This document shows, piece by piece, positions 46,656 to 55,034 of a DNA stretch of 64,000 nt. Each line of letters opens with the position of its first letter. Within the stretch, counting starts at the first letter, position 1. Source of the stretch: Candidatus Pristimantibacillus lignocellulolyticus (GTDB taxonomy: Bacteria > Bacillota > Bacilli > Paenibacillales > Paenibacillaceae); NCBI GenBank assembly GCA_023639215.1, contig CP097899.1, positions 627,501 through 691,500 of the forward strand. The letters run 5' to 3'. A program made the translations under genes and the position numbers. The notes beneath the pieces were generated by a model. The model saw nothing but the letters and a program-made list of their open reading frames with translations, ran no database searches and was not told the DNA's origin.

Positions 46656-47657
46656 TTATCTTTTCGGTGGAATAATAATGCCAGCTTGGCGTGACACCTG
46701 ATCGATAAGTAGTAACTCATCTGCTGATAATGTAATATTAAGCGTTTCGACAGCAGTATCAATCTGGGCAAGCTTTGAAACACCTAAAATCGCTGAAGAT
46801 AACTGAGGCTGCTTCAATACCCAAGCCAATGCTAGCTGTGCTAATGTTATGCCTCTCTCTTCTGCTATTGGTGCTAATGCATCTGCAAGTTCGATAGCAG
46901 GACGTTCATCAAGTAATTGTTCCAGTCTTTTCTCCCCAGCAGCTAGACGTGAATCAGCAGGAGGAGTTTCACCTTTGCGATATTTCCCTGTTAGTACTCC
47001 ACGTCCAAGCGGACTATAGGAAATAATTCCAACTTGGTCTGCTTCAGCATATGGTATCAATTCACGTTCAGCTTCACGTGCAATCAAACTATATTCGGGT
47101 TGTACACTCTCGAAACGATTCAAGTGATGCAATGCACTAATTCCATTAGCTTTCGCTAACTGCCATGCTGCAAAATTAGAACAACCAAGATAACGTACTT
47201 TCCCTTGCTTCACTAGATCATCTAGTGCACTCATAGTTTCTTCTAGCGGAGTATGTGGGTCAAAGAAATGTATTTGATACAAATCTATATAATCCGTTTG
47301 AAGTCTCTTCAAACTCGCCTCAATCGCTTGATAAATATGATAACGACTTGAACCCCCATCATTAACTCCAGTACCAACGGTCATCTGCGCTTTCGTAGCC
47401 AACACAACATCATTCCGTCTACCCTTTAGTGCTTTTCCCAGTATCAGTTCTGATTCTCCAAATAGTCCCGTCTCTGCTCCTAGATCCATTCCTCTACCAT
47501 ATACGTTAGCCGTATCAATTAAATTAATTCCTTGTCCTAGTGCATGATCGACAATATTCAGTGAAGACTGTTCATCAATCCATCTGCCAAACGCCATCGT
47601 TCCCAAACTTATTTCAGATACTTTTACTCCTGCACGACCTAATCTTCTATACTTCAT
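46656..47657 (-). CDS. Aldo/keto reductase
   Basis: NADPH-dependent TIM-barrel oxidoreductase of about 333 residues. Catalytic Asp/Tyr in LIDTANVYGRG, Lys in DVVLATKAQ, and His in QIHFFDPHTP. YLGCSNFAAWQL and IISYSPLGRGVLTGKYR follow, and cofactor-site residues are near AILGVSK. KTAB/AKR12-like ion-channel-beta relatives share this length. ATG 47657 with GAAGGAG upstream is chosen; an upstream ATG would add 33 unsupported residues. Substrate unknown. Confidence 0.9.
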   Translation of the reverse strand: MKYRRLGRAGVKVSEISLGTMAFGRWIDEQSSLNIVDHALGQGINLIDTANVYGRGMDLGAETGLFGESELILGKALKGRRNDVVLATKAQMTVGTGVNDGGSSRYHIYQAIEASLKRLQTDYIDLYQIHFFDPHTPLEETMSALDDLVKQGKVRYLGCSNFAAWQLAKANGISALHHLNRFESVQPEYSLIAREAERELIPYAEADQVGIISYSPLGRGVLTGKYRKGETPPADSRLAAGEKRLEQLLDERPAIELADALAPIAEERGITLAQLALAWVLKQPQLSSAILGVSKLAQIDTAVETLNITLSADELLLIDQVSRQAGIIIPPKR

Positions 47658-48007
47658 TTCTCCATCTCCTTCATGGGCTAGTTCGACTGAGCTTAGCCAT
47701 ATATGATGTTGTTCAACAAACTTTTTAAACTTGAACGATATGTAACTGTAATACACTTTAAAGTATCTCCATTATACTACTCAATCAATATAATGATTAG
47801 CCAATATCTTCCGAAAGTGGCTTCTTATATTTTCTTATCTCACAACCTCTATATAATGATCTAGAATAACAAGGGTAACGCATAAGCATCATTTTTATGT
47901 TCTATTATGGGGTTCGGTGTAATTTTACTATACCCATTTCGTCCATTTTACGTTATAAAGAACTAAAGAGAAAAAATACTAGATGAATTGGATGAGGAGA
48001 AATAGCG
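47658..48007. other. Intergenic region before the cupin gene
   Basis: 350 bp, divergent starts on both sides (aldo/keto reductase and cupin). AT-rich, with no recognisable site or gene. Confidence 0.4.
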
Positions 48008-48472
48008 ATGCAAGCAACTACGAAAAAGCTATCACCATACGTTGAATTACTTGATTTGAAGCCACATATTGAAGGTGGCTGGTACAAAGAAATTTGGAAA
48101 GCTAGCTTCACTATTCCACAAGAAGTATTGGGAGCACCTTACTCAGGTCCAAGACCATCTGCATCCTCTATCTACTTCCTATTACACCCCGATGAATTTT
48201 CTGATTGGCATAAGGTATATTCCGATGAACTATGGATGTGGCATGCTGGTAGCCCGATTATGCTTACATTAGGCGGAACTGATGCTGATCCATCAGTTAG
48301 GAAGGAAATTATCGTCGGCCCTGACATTGCCGCTGGACACTTGCCACAAGCATTAGTGCCTGCGAATGAATGGCAGATGACGAAGCCACTTGGTGATGAA
48401 CCAGTATTAGTATCCTGTGTCGTTGCACCTGGCTTCCACTATGATGACTTCAAATTAATCGATCGAAAATAA
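48008..48472 (+). CDS. Cupin-fold protein of the DUF985 type
   Basis: 154 residues. LDLKPHIEGGWYKEIWKAS, SASSIYFLLHPDEFSDWHKVYSDELWMWHAG (split) and PGFHYDDFKL are the hallmark segments of the Cupin_5 (DUF985) family. His residues in the HKV and WHAG stretches are in metal-site positions. Enzymatic activity is not established for the family. GAGGAGA precedes the ATG. Single gene. Confidence 0.88.
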   Translation: MQATTKKLSPYVELLDLKPHIEGGWYKEIWKASFTIPQEVLGAPYSGPRPSASSIYFLLHPDEFSDWHKVYSDELWMWHAGSPIMLTLGGTDADPSVRKEIIVGPDIAAGHLPQALVPANEWQMTKPLGDEPVLVSCVVAPGFHYDDFKLIDRK

Positions 48473-48534
48473 AAAGAGTTTTACTATGTAACCGTAATAT
48501 ATAAAATTAATTAATTTCATACGAGATACTCAAA

Positions 48535-48568
48535 AGGGATTGCTAATTAATTTCAGCAATCCCTTTAC
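48535..48568. terminator. Bidirectional terminator
   Basis: AAAGGGATTGCT, 10-nt loop, AGCAATCCCTTT, between convergent cupin and ArsR-type genes. Confidence 0.75.
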
Positions 48569-48575
48569 CTATTTG

Positions 48576-49178
48576 TTATAAAGTTTCCCACCGCGTCCAC
48601 AACTCCTGCGGATTTAATTCGTAAACATCATTTTTTCTGTACATGAATTGATGCATAATAAATTCTCTTCGAATAGTTGCAAAATCTTCATGGAAACCTT
48701 TAATAAATGTATTAATTTCTTTTTCGCTATACATTCTTCCAATCTCGAGCTGAGACACTAGATGTTCTAATACTATAAGCTTTTTCTTTAGCTGCACCGG
48801 TATGCTTTTTAACTTCTGATCGGTTGTAAAGAAATTTCTAATCGTGGACTCCTTTAACCGTTTATTTTCATCCTTGAGCATTTCATCATCCCCCCTAGCT
48901 CTATCATTACGATAAATGAATCGTTCTGTAGCATTCGCACTATTTTTAATAAAATAATCATTTAGCGAAAAATAGATAGTATTTTTATCTCTTCGTTCAT
49001 TAATCAAGCTTGCTTCTCGTAGTTTTTTGGCATGGTGAGTAATTGTAGCAGGTGTGACAAATAGCTTCTCAGCCAAAATCTGACCATTAAGTTCACCATC
49101 TGCAAGCAAAATTAACATCTTAATACGGGTCTCATCAGCAAGTGCTTTATGATAACGGACCAATTTATCTAATTGCAT
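48576..49178 (-). CDS. ArsR-type regulator with DUF2087 C-terminal domain
   Basis: About 200 residues. Winged helix at about 5-80: YHKALADETRIKMLILLADGELNGQIL split, TPATITHHAKKLREASLINERRDK (recognition helix and wing). Middle Arg/Lys-rich linker, then a C-terminal DUF2087 domain with EKEINTFIKGFHEDFATIRREFIMHQFMYRKND. DUF2087 also occurs alone in small regulators. ATG 49178 follows AAGGAG by 11 nt; a TTG upstream would overlap that site. A 42-bp perfect palindrome 22 bp upstream is its probable own operator. No metal-binding Cys pair is visible in the HTH, so it may not be a metal sensor. Confidence 0.88.
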   Translation of the reverse strand: MQLDKLVRYHKALADETRIKMLILLADGELNGQILAEKLFVTPATITHHAKKLREASLINERRDKNTIYFSLNDYFIKNSANATERFIYRNDRARGDDEMLKDENKRLKESTIRNFFTTDQKLKSIPVQLKKKLIVLEHLVSQLEIGRMYSEKEINTFIKGFHEDFATIRREFIMHQFMYRKNDVYELNPQELWTRWETL

Positions 49179-49200
49179 TAGAATCGTTTCTCCTTCCAAT

Positions 49201-49242
49201 TCTAATTTAACATATATCTAATTAGATATATGTTAAATTAGA
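49201..49242 (-). promoter_or_regulatory. Perfect 42-bp palindrome, probable operator
   Basis: The half-site TCTAATTTAACATATATCTAA is followed directly by its reverse complement with no central spacer or mismatch. It lies 22 bp upstream of the ArsR-type start and contains -10-like A/T stretches. It holds nested shorter palindromes (ATCTAATTAGAT and AACATATATC/GATATATGTT), which could take two dimers. It is not a terminator: no T-run follows and no gene ends here. Confidence 0.85.
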
Positions 49243-49364
49243 TGTTAATACAAAAGTAATTAAATGTAAAGTGTATATGGTACTCCGTACTTCTGGTTTA
49301 GTTTTATAACTAGGCAGAATGAATATATATATCTTCTAAGATGATAGAATTTCAAAGTGACATA

Positions 49365-49414
49365 CAAAAAAGCTGTCAAAAAGAACATTAATACGTTCTC
49401 ATTGACAGCTTTTG
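49365..49414 (-). terminator. Intrinsic terminator of the beta-glucuronidase gene
   Basis: Minus strand: AAAAGCTGTCAATGAGAAC, loop, GTTCTTTTTGACAGCTTTTTT; begins next to the stop. Confidence 0.88.
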
Positions 49415-51175
49415 TTAAGTTTTTTTCTCTCCCTTTTCTTTCAACCATATCTCACGCAATTTATGTGCAGCGAGTTTTGGTTGTCGTTCACGGGTGAACA
49501 ATCCTTTACGATTCACAACGACTCGTGATGGGGTCTGACTTGTCTTAAAATCAGCAAATGACCACACATGAGCTCCAATTGTATATGGCTTATTTGCAAT
49601 AATTTGATACTGCCTAGTTACCATCTCGGATTGATACTCTTCTGAAAATAGCTCTGGAGGATCTGTATGAACACCAGCAACCGCATCCGCACCAAACTCC
49701 GTAACGATAATTGGCTTACGAAGTAATTCATAGCATCGGTCTAACTTTTGATCAAGCATAGCACAACCTTCATCCAAGCGTGCAGCTTGCTCATACCAAC
49801 CGTAATAACGATTGAGGCTGACAAAATCGAAATGTTTAAGTGCATAATCATCCTCTACATCTAAGCAATTCACAATCGTAATTGGGCGAGTGCTATCTAG
49901 CAAGCGCGCATGGTCATATAACGCCTTATAGAATGGATCCGCCTCTGGAACGAAGGTATGTCCTTCATTAGCAAGGCTCCATGCGATAATAGATGGATGA
50001 TTATAATCTCGATCTATCATTTCACTAATGACTCTCATTGCCTTTTCTCTTATGACATCATCAGTATAATGACTAGGTACAAAACCAACAAATGGCGTTT
50101 CTCCAATAACAAGTAACCCTGTACGATCAGCATATTGTAAAAACTCATCACTATATGGATAATGGCTCGTACGAATGGAGTTGGCTCCCATCCATTTTAG
50201 CAAATTGAAATCCTTTGCAATGACTGCATGATTCATACCTTTCCCTAGTACAGGGAAGTCTTCATGCATACCGAAACCATTTAGAAACACTGGCTCTCCA
50301 TTCAGTAACAATTTTGTATCTTCAATTTTCACGCTACGAATTCCAAATGACTGTATATATTCATCAATGACTTTCCCATTAGCATCTAGAAGACTTACTT
50401 TCATATTATAAAGATATGGGTCTGCTGGACACCATGGACGTACATCCGAGACATCAAAATCCCCGACGATAGTTAACTCTTCCTCCTGCATAGAATAATT
50501 CACTGAAATCGATGTATGCTCGACTTGGAGCAAGCACGATGCTACTGATTGCCCTGATATCCCAACTTTGAAGCTCACTTTACCTATCCCATCAATAAGA
50601 TCAGTCGAAAGTTGAATAGATTCAACATAGGATGACGGAGTAGAGAATATATTTACTGGACGATTAATTCCTCCATATGGAAAGAAATCAAAGTAATTAT
50701 TAGGGAATTGCCCCTTAAATCCTATAATCATTTCTGACTCAACATCACCTGGTGGCAGACGATCGGCTGCAATGGTTGCATCTACTCGAATAGATATGTG
50801 ATTAGCTCTACCTAAAATAATTTGTTTCGATATATCAAACTCAAAAGGAAGATGTCCTCCTTCATGTTCACCAACGAGCTCACCATTGACCCAAATAGTT
50901 GTCAAATAGTTAGCGGCTCCAATCCGTAGCCAAATTCTTTCGTCCTTTAAAGAATTCGGAATCATAACATCACGCTCATACCAACCTACCCCAAAATATT
51001 GCATTAAGTCTTGATATTGCTCATTCCAACTAGCTTGTACTGATATTTCACGATCTGCCTCTAATTGTTTATGCCAATCATTCGACACTCCATCATTAAG
51101 ATGATCAGGTGCGAATCTCCAAAACCCATCTAAAGAATATAATTGTCTAGTTGCAGTTAACTGTGGATATAACAT
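49415..51175 (-). CDS. uidA: Beta-glucuronidase (GH2)
   Basis: Hydrolyses beta-D-glucuronides, retaining mechanism. 586 residues. Sugar-binding jelly roll at about 10-180 (ERIWLRIGAANYLTTIWVNG split), Ig-like domain to about 280, then the TIM barrel. Acid/base Glu is in IAWSLANEGHTF and nucleophile Glu in IIVTEFGADAVAGVH; SIRTSHYPYSDEFLQYADR is the usual lead motif. There is no signal peptide, so the enzyme is cytoplasmic and needs imported substrate, provided by the ABC importer encoded just upstream on the same strand. Other GH2 activities such as beta-galacturonate-type or beta-galactosidase are less likely, given TEFGAD and length. Confidence 0.92.
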   Translation of the reverse strand: MLYPQLTATRQLYSLDGFWRFAPDHLNDGVSNDWHKQLEADREISVQASWNEQYQDLMQYFGVGWYERDVMIPNSLKDERIWLRIGAANYLTTIWVNGELVGEHEGGHLPFEFDISKQIILGRANHISIRVDATIAADRLPPGDVESEMIIGFKGQFPNNYFDFFPYGGINRPVNIFSTPSSYVESIQLSTDLIDGIGKVSFKVGISGQSVASCLLQVEHTSISVNYSMQEEELTIVGDFDVSDVRPWCPADPYLYNMKVSLLDANGKVIDEYIQSFGIRSVKIEDTKLLLNGEPVFLNGFGMHEDFPVLGKGMNHAVIAKDFNLLKWMGANSIRTSHYPYSDEFLQYADRTGLLVIGETPFVGFVPSHYTDDVIREKAMRVISEMIDRDYNHPSIIAWSLANEGHTFVPEADPFYKALYDHARLLDSTRPITIVNCLDVEDDYALKHFDFVSLNRYYGWYEQAARLDEGCAMLDQKLDRCYELLRKPIIVTEFGADAVAGVHTDPPELFSEEYQSEMVTRQYQIIANKPYTIGAHVWSFADFKTSQTPSRVVVNRKGLFTRERQPKLAAHKLREIWLKEKGEKKT

Positions 51176-51320
51176 ACCGAAACCTCCAGTTCATCTAAAG
51201 CTTACCAATCACTATAGTTGATTTTTCAAGACAATACAGTAAACTATTTTTACTGATTTGAGTACATTCTTTACTTTTTTCGTTTGTATTTAGTTAAGAA
51301 AAAACTCGTTATTTGAAAAG

Positions 51321-51370
51321 AAAAACAACAAAAAGGACTGCATAGTTCACAGTACTTTTTGTTGTTTTTC
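51321..51370 (-). terminator. Terminator between the permease gene and uidA
   Basis: Minus strand: AAAACAACAAAAAGTACTG, loop, CAGTCCTTTTTGTTGTTTTT. It follows the MalG-type gene by 30 nt. Either it reduces readthrough into uidA, or uidA has its own promoter. Confidence 0.75.
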
Positions 51371-51399
51371 TATTTTTTCATATGTTCTTCTAGATCCTC

Positions 51400-52215
51400 T
51401 TATCCCTTCAATGACCCAGCAAGCGAACCAGAGATGAAATAGCGTTGTAAAAATACAAACAATATGATCATTGGGAATGCAGTAACAAGTACGCCCGTCA
51501 TTAATAGAGGGTAATCGGTCATAAATTCACCCTTGAATTGCAGAAGCGCTAACGGCAGTGTTAACTTATCTTTGCCTGATAGCAATAGCATTGGGAATAA
51601 TAAATCGTTCCAGACGATAACGAATAAAAATGCTGCCGTTGTAGCTACATAGGGTGCACTTAGCGGAAACACAATACGTAACAATAGTCTCCATTCGCCG
51701 GCACCATCAATTTCTCCCGCTTCTAATATCTCCTTCGGTAATGTTTTCATAAATCCATTTAGCATGAAAACAGATAGTGGCAACAGCACTGACGTCGATA
51801 CAAGAATTAAGCCAAGATGACTATTACTCCAGCCAAGCTTCTGTAGTAAGGAATAGATGGGAATCATATTAACTTGTGAAGGAACCATCAATCCGATAGC
51901 AAACAGCGAGAAAATAACACCACCAATTGCTTGCTTACCGTAGCGCATAATTGCATAGGATATCGAGCCCGCCAACAATAATACTAATAAAACAGTAGAC
52001 AAGGTGACAACGACACTGTTGCGGAAATATGTCAACATTGGTTGCTTATCAAATAGTGCTGTTATATTAAGCCATGATAATTGAGTAGGCAAGCCGATTG
52101 GATCACTATAGAACTGCGGTGTTGTTTTGAACATCGTGAATACGACGATCAGCAAGGGACCAATAATAATGATTGCAAATGATATAAGTAATAGTCTTCC
52201 AAGCCATTTGAGCAT
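51400..52215 (-). CDS. ABC transporter permease, MalG type (beta-glucuronide cluster)
   Basis: Membrane subunit of the importer encoded with uidA. 271 residues, helix at about 8-30, five further hydrophobic stretches, and the EAA loop with EAGEIDGAGEWRLLLRIVFPL (about 164-184). AGSLKG-type C-terminus (GSLAGSLKG). It follows the MalF-type gene by 20 nt. An ATPase is absent, so a shared MsmX-like ATPase from elsewhere is needed (established for this family). Confidence 0.93.
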   Translation of the reverse strand: MLKWLGRLLLISFAIIIIGPLLIVVFTMFKTTPQFYSDPIGLPTQLSWLNITALFDKQPMLTYFRNSVVVTLSTVLLVLLLAGSISYAIMRYGKQAIGGVIFSLFAIGLMVPSQVNMIPIYSLLQKLGWSNSHLGLILVSTSVLLPLSVFMLNGFMKTLPKEILEAGEIDGAGEWRLLLRIVFPLSAPYVATTAAFLFVIVWNDLLFPMLLLSGKDKLTLPLALLQFKGEFMTDYPLLMTGVLVTAFPMIILFVFLQRYFISGSLAGSLKG

Positions 52216-52235
52216 CTATTTTCACCTCATCACCG

Positions 52236-53108
52236 CTAGTAGGATACGCGATCAGTTTTAAGTAACTTAAATTGAACAATTGTAATAATAGAGATTAATA
52301 CTAAGAAATAAACGGATGCAGTTGCCGCTTTACCAAACGTATAGTTCATAAAAGCTGCATTATAAATATAGGTCGAAACAATTTCTGTTGAATAGGCAGG
52401 ACCACCGCCTGTCATCGTAAATACAAGATCGAATGCTTTAAATGATTGAATCGTCGTATAGGATACTACGATCGCTGCAGCTGGTGCTAGCAATGGCCAT
52501 GTTATACGAAAGAACAACCCTACTTTACTTGCGCCATCTAACTTCGCTGCTTCTACTAACTCTGGCGGAATTGCTTGCAAACCAGCCACGAATAGGACAG
52601 TCATCTGTCCTATATGCGCCCATGCTTGAACGGCAGCAATTGAGAAGATTGCTATTGCCGTATTACCAATCCAGTTCTGAGTCCAACTCTCTAGGCCAAT
52701 AAGCGTTAGAAGACCATTCAAAGCACCAGAAGTAGGATCGTAGATGAATGACCAGATAAAGCCAACAGAAACGGAAGATAGAATCGTTGGCATAAAATAT
52801 AAGGCTCGTAGCACTACGTTTACCTTAGATTTTTTATGAATTTGTAAGGCAAGCATTAACGATACAACCGTCTGAATAACGACGACAGCCAACATAAACT
52901 TCATATTGTTAACGAGCGACTTTTGAAAAATGATATCTTTACTCACATTCGCATAATTATCAAATCCAACATACTGATAGGACGGCGACATGCCGTCCCA
53001 ATTGGTAAATGAATAATAAAGTGCCGTTACTGTTGGATAAAGAAACAAGACAGCATATAACAATAATCCAGGTACTACAAACGGTAGTAGTCTAAGATGT
53101 TTTTTCAT
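52236..53108 (-). CDS. ABC transporter permease, MalF type (beta-glucuronide cluster)
   Basis: About 290 residues. Helix at about 9-29, EAA loop with EAAKLDGASKVGLFFRITWPL (about 188-208). I choose ATG 53108, 4 nt after the stop of the solute-binding protein gene; a TTG 5 codons earlier overlaps it. Pairs with the MalG-type subunit downstream. Confidence 0.93.
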   Translation of the reverse strand: MKKHLRLLPFVVPGLLLYAVLFLYPTVTALYYSFTNWDGMSPSYQYVGFDNYANVSKDIIFQKSLVNNMKFMLAVVVIQTVVSLMLALQIHKKSKVNVVLRALYFMPTILSSVSVGFIWSFIYDPTSGALNGLLTLIGLESWTQNWIGNTAIAIFSIAAVQAWAHIGQMTVLFVAGLQAIPPELVEAAKLDGASKVGLFFRITWPLLAPAAAIVVSYTTIQSFKAFDLVFTMTGGGPAYSTEIVSTYIYNAAFMNYTFGKAATASVYFLVLISIITIVQFKLLKTDRVSY

Positions 53109-53112
53109 AGGA

Positions 53113-54390
53113 CTAGTTTCCAATCTGTTGGTCTACAATCGCCTGCGCATCTTGAGCAGCTTTTTGTGGGTCAGTACCGCCAATTACTGCTTGGATTGAA
53201 CTTGTTATTGCTTTTTGTACTTCTGCGTTACTAATTGTGAAACGTGGTTGGAAACGAGTTTTTTTCGTTGTCCATTCACTTACTGCTTTCAATTCATCAG
53301 ATGTATATTGTACACCCTCAACCGTTACATTCTGACCAGTACCATTTGCATACTCAGCAGCGACGTCAGCGCGGCTCAAGTACTCAAGGAATAACTTAGC
53401 TTCTTCAGGATGTTTTGATTTGCTATTTACTGCAAGCATAAATGTAGTCGTATGAATACCTTCAAATACAACCTTATCCTCTGATACCGTAATCGGTGCT
53501 AATAACCCTTGTACTAGTTCAGGATTTCCCGCTTTATTACCCGCTAATTGGAATGAACCCGTACCAAGTATAGCTGCTTTTTCTTGAATAAATAGTGCAT
53601 TTGCTGCATCAGTTTTCGTTCCTACTGCATCTTTTTGCAAATATCCTTTATCATTAAGCTCTTTGAATTGGGATAATGTTTTTACCCACCACTCATCCGT
53701 AAGCTTAGCTTCACCCGCTTCTAATTTCACGAAAATATCTTCGTCAGTTGCGTTGTTCATTACCATCGTATTCATCATCTGACCAGGACCAATATCAGCA
53801 CCTGGGAAGGCAATCGGTGTAATGCCTGCTTGCTTGAATGTATCCATAGCTGCTAAGAAGCTATCCCAGTCTGTTGGTACTTCTACATTGTATTGCTCAA
53901 ATAATTTCACATTATAAATGGGCATGTTATATACCAATTGATATGGCAAAGCGTATTGCACGCCGTCTTTCTGACCTGCCTCGATTAGTCCTGGAGTGAA
54001 GTTACTTACAAATTCCTCACTCGTTAGATCAGTAAACAATCCAGCTTTCGCAATCGCCTCGAACTGTGCACCTGGGAATGAAGTGAACACATCACCTACA
54101 GAGCCATCAACTAACTTTGCTTGAGCTGTTGCTTGATATTGGTCTGAAGGAAATACTTGCGTTTCGACTTTAATATTAGGATATTCTGACTCGAACTTAG
54201 CAACAATTCCATCAAGTACTGCCACATCTTCACCGCGCCAGTGAATGAAGCTAATCTTAACTTCTTCACCACTTTGCTTTGATCCATCATTATTTGATGA
54301 ATTGACTTTATTGCCGCTGTTGCTTGCTCCGCACGCAGATAATACCAAAGCAAACACAATAATTAACGATAGCAAATATGATTTTTTCAT
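53113..54390 (-). CDS. Extracellular solute-binding lipoprotein of the beta-glucuronide cluster
   Basis: 425 residues. Lipoprotein signal: LVLSACGAS with Cys 20. Type 1 sugar-binding (SBP_bac_1) features: VKISFIHWRGEDVAVLDGIVAKFESEYPNIKVE split, VGDVFTSFPGAQFE, AILGTGSFQLAG and FLEYLSRADVAAEYANGTG. It captures the oligosaccharide and delivers it to the two permeases. First gene of the unit that ends with uidA, so a glucuronate-containing glycan or glucuronide is the likely ligand (inference). GGAGG precedes the ATG. Confidence 0.92.
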   Translation of the reverse strand: MKKSYLLSLIIVFALVLSACGASNSGNKVNSSNNDGSKQSGEEVKISFIHWRGEDVAVLDGIVAKFESEYPNIKVETQVFPSDQYQATAQAKLVDGSVGDVFTSFPGAQFEAIAKAGLFTDLTSEEFVSNFTPGLIEAGQKDGVQYALPYQLVYNMPIYNVKLFEQYNVEVPTDWDSFLAAMDTFKQAGITPIAFPGADIGPGQMMNTMVMNNATDEDIFVKLEAGEAKLTDEWWVKTLSQFKELNDKGYLQKDAVGTKTDAANALFIQEKAAILGTGSFQLAGNKAGNPELVQGLLAPITVSEDKVVFEGIHTTTFMLAVNSKSKHPEEAKLFLEYLSRADVAAEYANGTGQNVTVEGVQYTSDELKAVSEWTTKKTRFQPRFTISNAEVQKAITSSIQAVIGGTDPQKAAQDAQAIVDQQIGN

Positions 54391-54448
54391 ATCATTTCCT
54401 CCTAAAACTTATTATTTGACTTTCTTCGTTCAGCATTCTATCGAGACT

Positions 54449-55034
54449 CCGTGATCACAAGCGATCTTTTTGAACTACCTCTTCTAATAAAGTTCAAAAT
54501 GATCGGTTGTCAGCACCAAGAAAATGACATGAAGCTAGAGACGCGAGTAGCGCAACGTACGTTATTGGTACGTGAGCAACGGAGCAAACGATGAATGGCA
54601 TTTTCGATGTCGAATATACTTCGTAGCGTATCATCGTGATCACAAGCGGTCTTTTTGAACTACATTTCCAATAAAAGTTCATAATGACCGCTTGTCAGCA
54701 CCAAGAAAATGACATGAAGCTAGAGACGCGAGTAGCGCAACGTACGTTATTGGTACGTGAGCAACGGAGCAACCGATAAATGTCATTTTCGATGTCGAAT
54801 ATGCCTCGTAGCGTATCACCGTGATCACAAGCGGTCTTTTTGAACTACCTCTTCCAATCAAAGTTCAAAATGATCGGTTGTCAGCACCAAGAAAATGACA
54901 TGAAGCTAGAGACGCGAGTAGCGCAACGTACGTTATTGGTACGTGAGCAACGGAGCAACCGATGAATGTCATTTTCGACGTCGAATATGCTTCATAGCGT
55001 AACATCGTGATCACAAGCGGTCTTTTTGAACTAC
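54449..55034 (-). repeat. Hairpin element: three full copies plus an end fragment
   Basis: Copies at 54492-54663, 54677-54848 and 54863-55034; fragment 54449-54479. Arms: GTTCAAAATGATCGGTTGT or GTTCATAATGACCGCTTGT, and ACAAGCGGTCTTTTTGAAC at the other end (ACCGCTTGT pairs with ACAAGCGGT). The centre is AACGTACGTTATTGGTACG. Arm sequences differ from those at 8.4 and 36 kb but pair within each copy. The GTAGTTC end (minus strand) lies directly after the SsuD-like stop. Confidence 0.9.

Noticed and set aside
49260..49448. 62-codon minus-strand frame next to uidA
   Set aside because: It overlaps the uidA end and its terminator, and has no start signal.
54494..54861. Two similar 60-codon frames in the 54.5-kb element copies
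   Set aside because: They are translations of the repeat itself, not separate genes.
8456..55034. Insertion sequences as the explanation for the dispersed elements
   Set aside because: No transposase and no target-site duplication I could find; a non-autonomous hairpin mobile element remains possible and is noted as such.
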